This document shows positions 26,444-35,768 of a stretch of DNA of 64,000 nt, in pieces (position 1 is the stretch's first letter; each line of letters begins with the position of its first letter). Under the pieces are notes generated by a model, which saw only the letters and a program-made list of their open reading frames with translations, was not told the origin of the DNA and did no database searches. Both the position numbers and the translations under genes were made by a program. The stretch lies in assembly GCA_964621905.1 (NCBI GenBank), contig CAZUNG010000015.1:1-64000 (forward strand). The letters run 5' to 3'. This DNA comes from Ruminococcus_G sp964621905. Its GTDB lineage: Bacteria > Bacillota > Clostridia > Lachnospirales > Lachnospiraceae.

Positions 26444-27344
26444 ATTTGTTTTGCAGCTGATCTAAAGATATATTTGATCCGGTTCTGGTTTCACGATACT
26501 CACTGGGGGATATTCCTATAATATTGGTAAACTGCTGTGTAAACCGGCTTGAATAGTTGTATCCGACCGAGATTGCAATTTCAGAAATACTATCATCGGT
26601 ATTCGTCAGCAAAGTCTGAGCAACACCTATTCTTCGGCGTGTTCTATACGCAATGGGAGAGATGCCTATTTCTTTTGAAAAAATTCTTGATGCATAATAA
26701 CGGTTAATATTAAACTTCTCAGCCAGCTCTTCCAACGTAAAATTATCACTATAATTGCGGTCAATATATTTCCTCATGCCGGCAACTATATTGGATGAGG
26801 AAGCATTCAAATTTAACATTTTTTTATTTTCCAATTGAATCATATCTATTATCTGCAGCAAAGTACCTACAAACATCTTTGTCAGTCCTGTAATCCCCGG
26901 CTTTTTACGTTCAATGCCATCCTCAATCATTTCAAAGCCTTTTAACAGATAATCATAATAAAAATTACTCTTCATAAGATAACCGCTTGATTCACTCAAA
27001 AGTTTCCCTGGGGATCTGTTTTTCATCTGAAGATTTTTAACACCGCATAAGTGAAACTTCAAAGGTTCTCCCGGAATATTTTTGTCATGGTGCAGAACAT
27101 CTTTATTATACACAAGAATATCTCCACTCTCTATCTCATATTCCTTATTGCCAATAACGCTGATCCCCTTTCCCTCGTAGACCAATGCTACCTCAACAAT
27201 ATTATTGTGACAATGTAAAGCCCGCACATCCTCTTCCGATAAAATTTCCGTCTTGCTTATATAAACCACTTCAAAATTTCCGTTTTCCGTCTCAACGACC
27301 CACCCTGAATCATCTTTTTCGGGCAGAGTATACACTTCTCTCAT
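26424..27344 (-). CDS. AraC-family regulator of the adjacent catabolic operon
   Basis: A 306-residue regulator with a cupin sensor (EDVRALHCHNNIVEVALVYEG, then EIESGDILVYNKDVLHHD) and two C-terminal helix-turn-helix motifs (FTLEELAEKFNINRYYASRIF; ISEIAISVGYNYSSRFTQQF). The start at 27344 follows AAGGAGA. It is the last gene of the leftward locus, separated from the binding-protein gene by a hairpin. It probably senses the imported solute and controls the operon. Confidence 0.9.
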   Translation of the reverse strand: MREVYTLPEKDDSGWVVETENGNFEVVYISKTEILSEEDVRALHCHNNIVEVALVYEGKGISVIGNKEYEIESGDILVYNKDVLHHDKNIPGEPLKFHLCGVKNLQMKNRSPGKLLSESSGYLMKSNFYYDYLLKGFEMIEDGIERKKPGITGLTKMFVGTLLQIIDMIQLENKKMLNLNASSSNIVAGMRKYIDRNYSDNFTLEELAEKFNINRYYASRIFSKEIGISPIAYRTRRRIGVAQTLLTNTDDSISEIAISVGYNYSSRFTQQFTNIIGISPSEYRETRTGSNISLDQLQNKCRHYAK

Positions 27345-27385
27345 TTTAAATCTCCTTAACATGGACGATATCATAAACACCGCAA

Positions 27386-27418
27386 GAGCTGAAATCTTTA
27401 TTTAAAAGATCTCAGCTC
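27386..27418 (-). terminator. Intercistronic hairpin before the AraC gene
   Basis: GAGCTGAAATCTTT and AAAGATCTCAGCTC form a long, slightly imperfect stem. It is not followed by a clear T-run, so it may be a partial terminator that lowers regulator expression relative to the transporter genes. Confidence 0.6.
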
Positions 27419-27450
27419 CGTCAGCAGTTACTATTTAACCGCATATTCTT

Positions 27451-29052
27451 TTAACTAAAATACCACTCATTAATATTATAAACGAAAGTATTCCATTTTA
27501 CATTCTCTAAATTTTTGGTACAGAGAACATAGCTGTTGCCCGACTGATATGGAAAATAAGATAACCATTCTTCCGGAAATCTTAACTGGTACTCTTCCCA
27601 TAATGCCAGTCTCTCTTTGTCATCCTCCGTCTGTGTAACCGCTGTCAATAAATCCATCATTTCCTGTGTAAGAGGGCTGTCATCATGGTGGCATTTATTC
27701 CCGATGTTATTGATGATCGTGGCAGCCACACCGCCGGGAGCCGGCGAACCTCCATTTCTCCTTACAAAAAGGTCGTATTCCTCTGTTTCATTGACCAGTG
27801 TATCGCCCATAACCGTTCCATCCAGCAATTTGATGTTCAGTTTAATGCCTACCTCAGCAAGCATATTTGCAATCTGCTCAGATGCCCCTTTTCTCAAGGG
27901 ATCATTGCTGTCTGCAAGGATTGTCAATTCCAAATTATCTTCACCGGCTTCTTTTAGAAGTTTCTTTGCCTGCTCAGGATTATAATTTAATGGGAAATTA
28001 TCTTCCTCCCAATAATGAATACCTTCCGCGACCTCCGGCACAACACAGTACGGAACGTATCCTGCCCCATCGAAAGTCCCCTGTATCAATGCTTCTCTGT
28101 CAATAGCCATACAGATTGCCTGACGCACTTTAATATCTGATATTTTTTCACTGTGCATATTGAATCCCAAAAACGCCTGCAGCTGCTGCAGCTGTTCGTA
28201 AACACGAAATTGACTTTCCGGATCGTTCTTAATATCTTCTGCATCCACATAATCTCCATCAAGCAGAACGTCGATTCCCCCAGTCTGAAGCTCCATCAAA
28301 GCTACTGACATCTCTGATATTACCCGGAACGTAACATTGTCAATAATTGCTTTCTCCCCCCAGTACTCTTCATTTTTTTCAAGTACGACACTGTCATTTG
28401 TTGTCCATGATTTTATCTTATAGGGTCCCGTACCAACACAATCACCCATATAAAGATTTGAATTTTCTGCATTGGCCTCCGTATAACTCTTACAGTAGAT
28501 TCCGACAAACTGAAGGTCATCCTCCCAGGTAATATTAAATTCATTCATCGGTACATGTACGGTCAGATCGTCCACTTTCTCGGTGCCCGCAAAATTAATC
28601 CATGGATAAACTGCCGCCTGACTGCTCTCAGCGGCAAGTGTTGCATAGGAGTATACTACGTCATCCGCAGTCATTTTTTCACCGTTATGAAAATATACAT
28701 CGTCCCGGAGATGAAAGGTAACCCCCATACGGTTATCATCCAGCTCCCAGCTTTCAGCCAGTAAAGGGTCTATAATCTTCTTGTCCTCATAATTTTCCTG
28801 AGTCAATGCTTCAACTACCATATGTTCCACAGGATCCTGCGTGTTTTGATTGGCATATTCTCCAGTAAAACAGGAATCCGGATCCCTTAATAAACGAACC
28901 ACAACACTTTCTTTCGCTGTTCCTCCCGCTTCAATCGTATTGCCGGAATTATCCGCGGCTTCTTTTTCCACTTCTGAAAACCCCGCGCAACCGCTAAGTG
29001 TCATAGTCACAGCTAATAAAACTGCACTTACTGCCATATGTCTTTTCTTCAT
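27451..29052 (-). CDS. ABC transporter substrate-binding lipoprotein, peptide/opine class
   Basis: A 533-residue SBP_bac_5 (DppA/OppA-class) protein. Signal peptide with lipobox TLSGC (Cys22), linker, then RLLRDPDSCFTGEYANQNTQ and the family core with LAESWELDDNRMGVTFHLRD and VYFHNGEKMTADDVVYSYA. The class binds peptides, nickel, opines or oligosaccharides. Neighbouring genes encode sugar-type enzymes, so a glycoside or oligosaccharide ligand is plausible. It is transcribed after the dppF-like ATPase gene, 14 bases apart. Confidence 0.9.
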   Translation of the reverse strand: MKKRHMAVSAVLLAVTMTLSGCAGFSEVEKEAADNSGNTIEAGGTAKESVVVRLLRDPDSCFTGEYANQNTQDPVEHMVVEALTQENYEDKKIIDPLLAESWELDDNRMGVTFHLRDDVYFHNGEKMTADDVVYSYATLAAESSQAAVYPWINFAGTEKVDDLTVHVPMNEFNITWEDDLQFVGIYCKSYTEANAENSNLYMGDCVGTGPYKIKSWTTNDSVVLEKNEEYWGEKAIIDNVTFRVISEMSVALMELQTGGIDVLLDGDYVDAEDIKNDPESQFRVYEQLQQLQAFLGFNMHSEKISDIKVRQAICMAIDREALIQGTFDGAGYVPYCVVPEVAEGIHYWEEDNFPLNYNPEQAKKLLKEAGEDNLELTILADSNDPLRKGASEQIANMLAEVGIKLNIKLLDGTVMGDTLVNETEEYDLFVRRNGGSPAPGGVAATIINNIGNKCHHDDSPLTQEMMDLLTAVTQTEDDKERLALWEEYQLRFPEEWLSYFPYQSGNSYVLCTKNLENVKWNTFVYNINEWYFS

Positions 29053-29066
29053 AGCTTACCTCCTTG

Positions 29067-30047
29067 TCAGCCAGGCTGTTTGATAAGTTTTGCATTATTA
29101 ATCTCTTCACAGAAATGACATTTTACAAAATGGCCATTTCTTATTTCTCTTAATTCAGGAGTTTTTTGTTTACAATATTCTTTTACAAACCGGCATCTCG
29201 CAGCAAACCGACACCCTTCTTTAGGGTTAACGGGTGAAGTCAGTTCACCTTTTAATCCGGATTCTTCCCTGTGTATATGGAGTTTTGCTTCAAGTACAGA
29301 CCCAAGTAATGCTTTTGTATAGGGATGAAACCGAGCTTCAAACAGATCATTCTTAGGGGCAAGTTCTACGACTTCTCCCAGATACATGACCATAATATGA
29401 TCAGAGATGTACCTCACAACAGAGAGGTCATGCGTGATAAACACATAAGTAAGGCCCATCTTTTCCCGCAGATCAATTAGCAAATTCAGAACCTGAGCCT
29501 GAATCGACACATCCAACGCTGAAACAGGTTCATCACATACGATAAACTTGGGGTTCAATGCAAGTGCTCTTGCAATTCCCACCCGCTGTCTTCTTCCTCC
29601 ATCCAGTTCATGCGGGTAGGAATTCGCAAGCCGCCCCGCCAGGCCTACCAGCTCCATCAACTCTGAAACTTTCTCTTTTATTTCTTTCTTTGATAATTGG
29701 TTGGCTATAACAAGCGGTTCCGCAATCGTTTGTGAGATTGTCATTCTTGGGTTCAGAGAGGAAAATGGATCCTGAAAGATCATCTGCATCTGCCTTCTTA
29801 ATTCCGTCAGCCCTTTTCTGTCAACCTTCGTAACATCTTTTCCTTCAAATACGATACTGCCTCCCGTGCTTTCCAGAAGATGAAGCAGTACTCTCCCCAA
29901 AGTGGATTTTCCGCATCCCGATTCACCGACTACGCCCAGGGTCATGCCTTTTTCCAGTGTAAAACTGATGCCGTCCACCGCATGCAGCTGCCCACGCGGA
30001 GTTGAAAAATATTTTTTCAGATCCTGTACTTCAAGTAAGGGTGTCAT
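29067..30047 (-). CDS. ABC transporter ATP-binding protein, DppF/OppF type
   Basis: A 326-residue ATPase with Walker A GESGCGKSTLGR, Q-loop MIFQDPFSSLNPRMTI, Walker B FIVCDEPVSALD and the C-terminal oligopeptide_HTH-type extension with CRFAARCRFVKEYCKQKTPE, whose Cys cluster resembles the FeS/metal region of Dpp ATPases. The signature reads LDGGRRQ rather than LSGGQRQ. It starts one base after the dppD-like gene ends, and pairs with it. Confidence 0.92.
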   Translation of the reverse strand: MTPLLEVQDLKKYFSTPRGQLHAVDGISFTLEKGMTLGVVGESGCGKSTLGRVLLHLLESTGGSIVFEGKDVTKVDRKGLTELRRQMQMIFQDPFSSLNPRMTISQTIAEPLVIANQLSKKEIKEKVSELMELVGLAGRLANSYPHELDGGRRQRVGIARALALNPKFIVCDEPVSALDVSIQAQVLNLLIDLREKMGLTYVFITHDLSVVRYISDHIMVMYLGEVVELAPKNDLFEARFHPYTKALLGSVLEAKLHIHREESGLKGELTSPVNPKEGCRFAARCRFVKEYCKQKTPELREIRNGHFVKCHFCEEINNAKLIKQPG

Positions 30048-30048
30048 C

Positions 30049-31044
30049 TTAATTTACCTCCTGTCCTTGTACCAGAAAACATCTCACATAATGTCCTTTG
30101 GAAACTTCAACCAAAGGCGGAATCTCTTTTTCGCATTGCTCCGTACATCGCTCACATCTGGGATGAAATTTGCATCCTTCCGGAAGATTCGTCGGATCCG
30201 GCATTTGTCCTTTGATCGGTTTCAGTCTGGTACTGCTGTCTTTGGCACTTGGCAGTGAATCAAATAACCCCGCGGTATACGGATGTAAGGTTTCTTCAAA
30301 TATATGCTCAACATCCCCATACTCCTGTATCTGCCCTGCATAAATCACACCGACCTTATCACACATTGCAGCAACCACTCCAAGATCATGTGTAATCAGC
30401 AGCATGGAAGAATCCGTAGAGTGCTTCAGCTCATTCATCAGTTTCAAAACCTGTGCCTGAATCGTAACATCTAACGCTGTTGTAGGTTCATCGGCGATCA
30501 ACAGTTCCGGTGAACATGCCAAGGCCATTGCAATCACAATTCTTTGTTTCATTCCGCCGGAAAACTGATGTGGATAATCGCTGTACCGTTCTGATGGAAT
30601 CCCTACTTTTTCCATCATTTCGCAGGCTAGTCTGCACGCTTCTTTTTTACTTTCCCCCTGATGAAGATAAATGACTTCTGCAATCTGATCACCGACCTTG
30701 TCTATAGGATTCAACGCCGTCATGGGATCCTGAAAGATCATGGAGATTTCCTTTCCCCTGACTTTTCGCATCTTCGCCTTGTTTAAATCCAAAAGATTCT
30801 CTCCCTTGAAAATAATTTCCCCTCTTTTGATTTTTCCCGGGGGATTCGGTATCAGATTTAATATGCTCATTGCAATCGTTGTCTTGCCTGCGCCGGTTTC
30901 CCCTACAAGCCCAAATGTCTCCCCTTTGTTGATTTCCAGATCCACGCCATTAATTGCACGGCAGGTGCCAATTTCCCGGGATGAATAGTTTACTTCTAAA
31001 TCGCGCACTGTAAGAAGCGGCTGTTCTTTTCTTTTTTGGCTCAC
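30049..31044 (-). CDS. ABC transporter ATP-binding protein, DppD/OppD type
   Basis: A 331-residue ATPase with Walker A GETGAGKTTIA, Q-loop MIFQDPMTALNP, canonical signature FSGGMKQR and Walker B LLIADEPTTALD. The C-terminal extension carries CKFHPRCERCTEQCEKEIP, the Cys-rich tail of the class. It follows the second permease by 16 bases. With the DppF-like subunit it powers import through the two permeases. Confidence 0.93.
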   Translation of the reverse strand: MSQKRKEQPLLTVRDLEVNYSSREIGTCRAINGVDLEINKGETFGLVGETGAGKTTIAMSILNLIPNPPGKIKRGEIIFKGENLLDLNKAKMRKVRGKEISMIFQDPMTALNPIDKVGDQIAEVIYLHQGESKKEACRLACEMMEKVGIPSERYSDYPHQFSGGMKQRIVIAMALACSPELLIADEPTTALDVTIQAQVLKLMNELKHSTDSSMLLITHDLGVVAAMCDKVGVIYAGQIQEYGDVEHIFEETLHPYTAGLFDSLPSAKDSSTRLKPIKGQMPDPTNLPEGCKFHPRCERCTEQCEKEIPPLVEVSKGHYVRCFLVQGQEVN

Positions 31045-31060
31045 TTGTTTTACCTCCTTT

Positions 31061-31945
31061 TCAGTCTTTTAGCCGGGGATCCAATGCATCCCGCAGCCCA
31101 TCCCCGAAAAGATTTAATGATAACACAACCAGAGCGATGGACATTCCCGGCCACACGCACAGCAGAGGATACTTCAAGATATATGCCCTCGCTGAAGAAA
31201 GCATCGCCCCCCACTCAGGGGTGGGCGGTACGATTCCAAGCCCCAGAAAGCTCAGGGCTGCGGCATTTGTAATGGCACTGGCAATCTGTAATGTCAACTG
31301 GACAATCACCGGAGACAGAACATTGATAAATACGTGCTTAAAAATGATACGTAGATCACCTGCATCAATTGACTTCGCAGCCTCCACATATTCCTGAGAT
31401 TTTACGGTAAGAATCGACCCCCGTATGGTTCTTGCAAATGTGGGAATTGCAGAGATTCCAACAGCAAGCATACAGCTTTTTAGTCCGGTCCCCATGACAG
31501 CTGCCAGCGCGATTGCAAGAACCAGATTAGGTACAGCCATAAAAATATCCAGTATACGCATAATGACATTATCAATCTTATTTCCGTAATATCCGGCAAT
31601 AGCTCCCAAAATAATACCGATCACTGCAGCAATTCCCGTTGCTCCAAATCCTACCAGGAGGGTCAGTCTGCCTCCATAAAGAATCCTGCTGAAAATATCC
31701 CGCCCCAGATTATCCGTACCAAAGAAATGCTGGAGACTCGAATTCTGGAACTTTTCCGTTACATTTTGCTGATCAAACCCATACGGTGCAATCAACGGCG
31801 CCAGCAAACACAGAACTGTAATTACAATCAATATGATCAGTCCGATCATTGCTGTTTTATTCCTTAACATCCGCCTGCAAACGACCACTGTATTACTGTT
31901 TGCAGACAGACGTTTTTTCCCTGTCGTATTTACATTTCTTTTCAT
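31061..31945 (-). CDS. ABC transporter permease, DppC type
   Basis: A 294-residue membrane protein with an N-terminal OppC_N segment (RRMLRNKTAMIGLIILIVI), FGTDNLGRDIFSRILYGGR (family hallmark), about six membrane spans and the EAA-like coupling loop EAAKSIDAGDLRIIFKHVFIN. Its start lies one base beyond the end of the DppB-type gene, so the two are tightly coupled. Confidence 0.93.
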   Translation of the reverse strand: MKRNVNTTGKKRLSANSNTVVVCRRMLRNKTAMIGLIILIVITVLCLLAPLIAPYGFDQQNVTEKFQNSSLQHFFGTDNLGRDIFSRILYGGRLTLLVGFGATGIAAVIGIILGAIAGYYGNKIDNVIMRILDIFMAVPNLVLAIALAAVMGTGLKSCMLAVGISAIPTFARTIRGSILTVKSQEYVEAAKSIDAGDLRIIFKHVFINVLSPVIVQLTLQIASAITNAAALSFLGLGIVPPTPEWGAMLSSARAYILKYPLLCVWPGMSIALVVLSLNLFGDGLRDALDPRLKD

Positions 31946-31946
31946 C

Positions 31947-32924
31947 TCATACCTCCGCCTGCTTTTTTATCCGATGTTTTTTCTTTTTTCCCTCATTAAC
32001 GTACTGTGCCTTAATTCTGGGATCCAGATAAGCATAAAAAATATCAACAAGCAAGTTTACAATACTGTATGTAAAAGCCAGGAGAAGTACACTTCCCCGA
32101 ATCTGAGGATAATCGCGGGAATTAATTGCAGTAACCATCAATATACCCAGCGCCGGTATTGAGAAAATCTGCTCCTGCACCAGTGATCCCCCCAGCATAA
32201 ATCCAAAGTGCTGCCCGCTGCTGGTAACGATGGGAATCAGCGCATTTCTAAGAACATGATGATACGTTATTTTACGCTCACTTTGTCCCTTTGCCCTGGC
32301 CGTTGTCACATAATCCTGTCTTTGGCATTCCAGCATACAGGAGCGTGTCATTCTCATTTGCATTGCAATTGCATACAAAGACATAGAAAGAATCGGGATA
32401 ACCGCATATTTCCACCCATACCAGCCGGAAACCGGAAGCCATTCCAGTTTAACCGCCAGCAGCAAAATCAACATTAAGGATAACCAAAATCCCGGAACTG
32501 ATACTCCCAGCATACCGCCAACTCTGGCACCCGCATCAATCCATGAATTTCTGTAATTTGCGGAAACAATTCCCAACAGCATTCCGATCATCATGGATAT
32601 CACAGTTACGGGGAATGCCAAAAAAATCGTGACTGGAAATGCCTGTATCAGACTTTCTGTAACAGATCTTCCTGTTATATAAGAATTTCCAAAATCAAAT
32701 CGGGTAATAATCCCCCACATATAGCGGCCGTACTGTATGAAAAAAGGATCTTCCAACCCATGTTCTGTCCTCCAGGCAAGCAATTCCTCTTTCGTTGCAG
32801 CGTCACCCAAGGCAACCGTTGCAGGATCTCCCGGCGCAATATATAAAAGGAAAAAGATAAGCAGACTGACACCGATAAGAACCGGTATCATCGCAAGAAG
32901 CCTTTTCACGATATAACGACCCAT
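31947..32924 (-). CDS. ABC transporter permease, DppB type
   Basis: A 325-residue membrane protein with the DppB N-terminus GRYIVKRLLAMIPVLIGVSL, IAPGDPATVALGD, and the coupling loop TTARAKGQSERKITYHHVLRN. Six membrane spans. It is the first transporter gene of the locus, 33 bases after the second isomerase-like gene. Confidence 0.93.
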   Translation of the reverse strand: MGRYIVKRLLAMIPVLIGVSLLIFFLLYIAPGDPATVALGDAATKEELLAWRTEHGLEDPFFIQYGRYMWGIITRFDFGNSYITGRSVTESLIQAFPVTIFLAFPVTVISMMIGMLLGIVSANYRNSWIDAGARVGGMLGVSVPGFWLSLMLILLLAVKLEWLPVSGWYGWKYAVIPILSMSLYAIAMQMRMTRSCMLECQRQDYVTTARAKGQSERKITYHHVLRNALIPIVTSSGQHFGFMLGGSLVQEQIFSIPALGILMVTAINSRDYPQIRGSVLLLAFTYSIVNLLVDIFYAYLDPRIKAQYVNEGKKKKHRIKKQAEV

Positions 32925-32957
32925 TTTATTACCTCCTTTTTCTACACCCCTAGTAAA

Positions 32958-33818
32958 TCACGAGAAAATCCCGCAGAACGTATCAACGGACAAGCTCCAT
33001 CCTTCCAGTTCCGTTCCTCCTTTAGGAATCACCTGGTTTTCAAACGTAACAACCCCCTGATAATTGTTCTTTTTTAGCATCTCTGCAATTTTATCCGTAA
33101 ACTGTGCCATTTCTCCATCCCCCAACGGACAATATGTTACAGCCGCCAATGCTTTATCAACACAAAGGTCTTTAATATGAATATCAATAATATCATCTGC
33201 CGCCAATTCATATGCATGAATCGGATCCTCCATACTGTAAAGACAATTTGCCGGATCCCAGAGAATCTTAAGGTTAGGGCACCCCAGCTCATCAATTGCC
33301 TTTTTCGCGAGACTCACTGTATGAATAAAAGAGCCTGTTCCGGTTTCCATCACCATTTCAATCCCGTCATCTTGAGCAATCTGACAGCAGGGTTCCAGCA
33401 GCTTCAGAAATTTTACCCAGCTTTCATTATTTTCCGATAAATATTTTTCCGCGCCCCCGAATCCAAAAACAACATTTTGTTTTGCAAACGGTTGGATTCT
33501 CGTAATATTTGTTCCGAAATAATGTGCAAGTTCAATGGATTTTTTTAGTAAACGCAGCTGCTCCTGGTATTGTCCGCTCTCAACTTCCGTATCCATTACT
33601 GATAATCCGTTCAGAACATGTTTCATAATACATGCTGTTTTTATGTTGTATTTTTCTAGCAGCGATTTCATTTTTCGGTTTTCTTCCTCTGTATGATGAC
33701 AAATTTCTTTATTCCATATAAACTGCAATTCTGCATATTCAATTCCATGTCTGCTCATAACCTGAAGCGCTGTCTCCAAATCCTGCGAAATACCATTGGT
33801 AATAGCTCCCAGTTTCAT
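32958..33818 (-). CDS. Sugar phosphate isomerase/epimerase-like TIM barrel (copy 2)
   Basis: A 286-residue AP_endonuc_2/xylose-isomerase-like protein. The expected metal ligands appear in order: Glu in VMETGTG, Asp in LWDPANC, His in DIHIKDLC, Glu in VTFENQV. It is paralogous to the next gene upstream over its full length (both start MKLGAIT.GIS.DLE). Families with this fold isomerise, epimerise or dehydrate keto-sugars. No signal peptide. Spacing of 14 bases suggests strict co-translation, possibly as a heteromer. Confidence 0.85.
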   Translation of the reverse strand: MKLGAITNGISQDLETALQVMSRHGIEYAELQFIWNKEICHHTEEENRKMKSLLEKYNIKTACIMKHVLNGLSVMDTEVESGQYQEQLRLLKKSIELAHYFGTNITRIQPFAKQNVVFGFGGAEKYLSENNESWVKFLKLLEPCCQIAQDDGIEMVMETGTGSFIHTVSLAKKAIDELGCPNLKILWDPANCLYSMEDPIHAYELAADDIIDIHIKDLCVDKALAAVTYCPLGDGEMAQFTDKIAEMLKKNNYQGVVTFENQVIPKGGTELEGWSLSVDTFCGIFS

Positions 33819-33832
33819 TTTTCTCCTCCCAT

Positions 33833-34696
33833 TTAACTGAAAATTCTCTTAAATTCATTTACCTGCTCAAAATAACCCTGCTTAAAATCTTTTCCTTCAG
33901 GGCGATACATTAATTCCATTGAAATAACCCCGTCATATTTGTCCCGTTTCAGCACATCGGCAATGTGAATTAAATAAGCTGCCATATCTCCCTCTCCGAT
34001 CGGACAGCTCCAGACCTTTGCATGATGCGGTTCTACCCGGATATCTTTGATATGTATGTGTCCTAATACATCTTTGATCTCTTCATATGCCTCCGGAAAA
34101 GGTATATCTCCATTGCAGATTGTGTTTCCCGGATCCCATAAAACCTTTAATTTATCACTTCCCAGATCATGAATCATTTTTTTCGCCAAAAATCCAGAAA
34201 AGGCCATGGCATTAACTGCCGTCTCCATTACAATGATAATATTATGATCCTCAGCGGCCTGAACAATTGGTTCATACAGTTTCAAGAAATGCCCCCAGGT
34301 TTTATTATTATTTGCCATATCCACATCCGCACCACAATATCCCCAGATATTTGCAACCTTGCCAAACGTCATCGTACGTATTTTCTTAACCCCTAAATAA
34401 TTGGCAGCTTCTATGGTCTGAAGCAGCTGATGATACTGCTCTGCATATTCCGGGCTGTCCGTCTCCGTTTCCATAGTCGGCAGTCCCATAAAAAGATGCC
34501 GTGACAAGACGGAAATTTTCATCTTATATAGATTAGTAAGTTCCAAAATCCTATCCAGCTCTTCAATGGTATGATCACCAATTTCCTTGTCCCAAACCCA
34601 TTGCAGTTCCGGATAATACAAGCCATCCTGTTGCATAATCTGTAATGCTTCTTCAAGATCCCTGCTGATTCCATCTGTAATAGCTCCCAGCTTCAC
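33833..34696 (-). CDS. Sugar phosphate isomerase/epimerase-like TIM barrel (copy 1)
   Basis: A 287-residue paralogue of the following gene, with ligands Glu (IVMETAV), Asp (LWDPGNT), His (HIHIKDI) and Glu (SMELMYR). MKLGAITDGISRDLEEALQIM opens the protein. The two differ substantially (by eye well under half identical), so this is an old duplication, not a recent one. It lies 21 bases after the dehydrogenase gene. The two barrels probably carry out sequential or joint steps on an oxidised sugar. Confidence 0.85.
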   Translation of the reverse strand: MKLGAITDGISRDLEEALQIMQQDGLYYPELQWVWDKEIGDHTIEELDRILELTNLYKMKISVLSRHLFMGLPTMETETDSPEYAEQYHQLLQTIEAANYLGVKKIRTMTFGKVANIWGYCGADVDMANNNKTWGHFLKLYEPIVQAAEDHNIIIVMETAVNAMAFSGFLAKKMIHDLGSDKLKVLWDPGNTICNGDIPFPEAYEEIKDVLGHIHIKDIRVEPHHAKVWSCPIGEGDMAAYLIHIADVLKRDKYDGVISMELMYRPEGKDFKQGYFEQVNEFKRIFS

Positions 34697-34717
34697 ACAA
34701 GACTCCTTTCCAACACC

Positions 34718-35746
34718 TTAAGGTTTTAAAATGATTTTAATTTCGTTTGTTTCTGGCAGACACAAACGCTCAAATGCCTCTTTGCCATCCGACAGAGGAA
34801 CAATGGATGTCATGATATGGCTTAAATCAATTTTATGGTCAGCCACCAGCTCCATAGCTTCCTGCATTTCATTCACATACTGATAACTTCCCAGCAATTC
34901 GAGCTCGTGGGCAACAAATTTTTTGACAGGAAACATGATTTCCTCCGATGCCATTCCGATTACAACGATTTTTCCTCCGTTTTTAACTGTCTTTGCTGCC
35001 TGATTTACACTCTGTTCATTTCCAACACAGTCAAACACTACATCTGCACCTTCTCCGGCGGTAAGTTCTCTAATGCATGATAGCTGTCTGTTTTTTAAAT
35101 TTACAACATCGGTAGCCCCGCATAACTTTGCAAGCCGAAGCCTCTCCTCAAGAACATCCGTATTAATGATCTGTGACGCCCCCATATTTTTGGCCAGCAT
35201 GGCAGCCATCAGACCAATGGGACCGGACCCGACAACCACGATTTTTTTTCCCTGGATTTTTCCTCCACGCTTTACACCGTGAAGTGAGACGGCCAACGGT
35301 TCCAATAACGCACCTTCTTCAAAACTTACCTGTTCAGCCAGAGGAATGATATTTTTTGCCCTCACGCAGATGTATTCTGCCATAGCCCCCGCTACATTAA
35401 CGCCTCCAACGCTTGTTCCCGGAACTATTTTTTGGTTGCAGAGATTGAATTTCCCATTTCTGCAGTTACTGCATTCGCCACAGTAAAAATTGGGATTTAC
35501 TGTGACCTTCAATCCCGGCTTCAGACCGTCTACGCCTTCTCCACAGCAATCAATTTCTCCTGAAAACTCATGCCCCATGACGAGCGGAGCTATCCTTAAG
35601 CCGTTGATCCCTTTATAACCATTCAAATCAGATCCACAGATAGCCACCGCTTTTACCTTAATCCTGACTTCATATTCTTTCGGTTCGGGTATGGGCAGAT
35701 CCACATATCTCATATCCTTTTTTCCTTCGTATCTTAGCGCTTTCAT
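34718..35746 (-). CDS. Zinc-dependent medium-chain dehydrogenase (sorbitol/threonine dehydrogenase-like)
   Basis: A 342-residue enzyme with the catalytic zinc ligands CGSDLNGYKG and GHEFSG, the structural zinc cluster CGECSNCRNGKFNLC and a Rossmann motif VVGSGPIGLMAA. It probably oxidises a secondary alcohol of a sugar or polyol with NAD. Second gene of the operon, 22 bases after the racemase-like gene, feeding the two isomerase-like proteins. Confidence 0.92.
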   Translation of the reverse strand: MKALRYEGKKDMRYVDLPIPEPKEYEVRIKVKAVAICGSDLNGYKGINGLRIAPLVMGHEFSGEIDCCGEGVDGLKPGLKVTVNPNFYCGECSNCRNGKFNLCNQKIVPGTSVGGVNVAGAMAEYICVRAKNIIPLAEQVSFEEGALLEPLAVSLHGVKRGGKIQGKKIVVVGSGPIGLMAAMLAKNMGASQIINTDVLEERLRLAKLCGATDVVNLKNRQLSCIRELTAGEGADVVFDCVGNEQSVNQAAKTVKNGGKIVVIGMASEEIMFPVKKFVAHELELLGSYQYVNEMQEAMELVADHKIDLSHIMTSIVPLSDGKEAFERLCLPETNEIKIILKP

Positions 35747-35768
35747 ATTTATACTCTCATCCTTTCCA

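Noticed and set aside
32958..34696. C-glycoside deglycosylation system (paired TIM-barrel lyase)
   Set aside because: The small beta subunit that accompanies known C-glycoside lyases was not seen, and the oxidoreductase is a zinc dehydrogenase, not Gfo/Idh. Kept only as a loose analogy.
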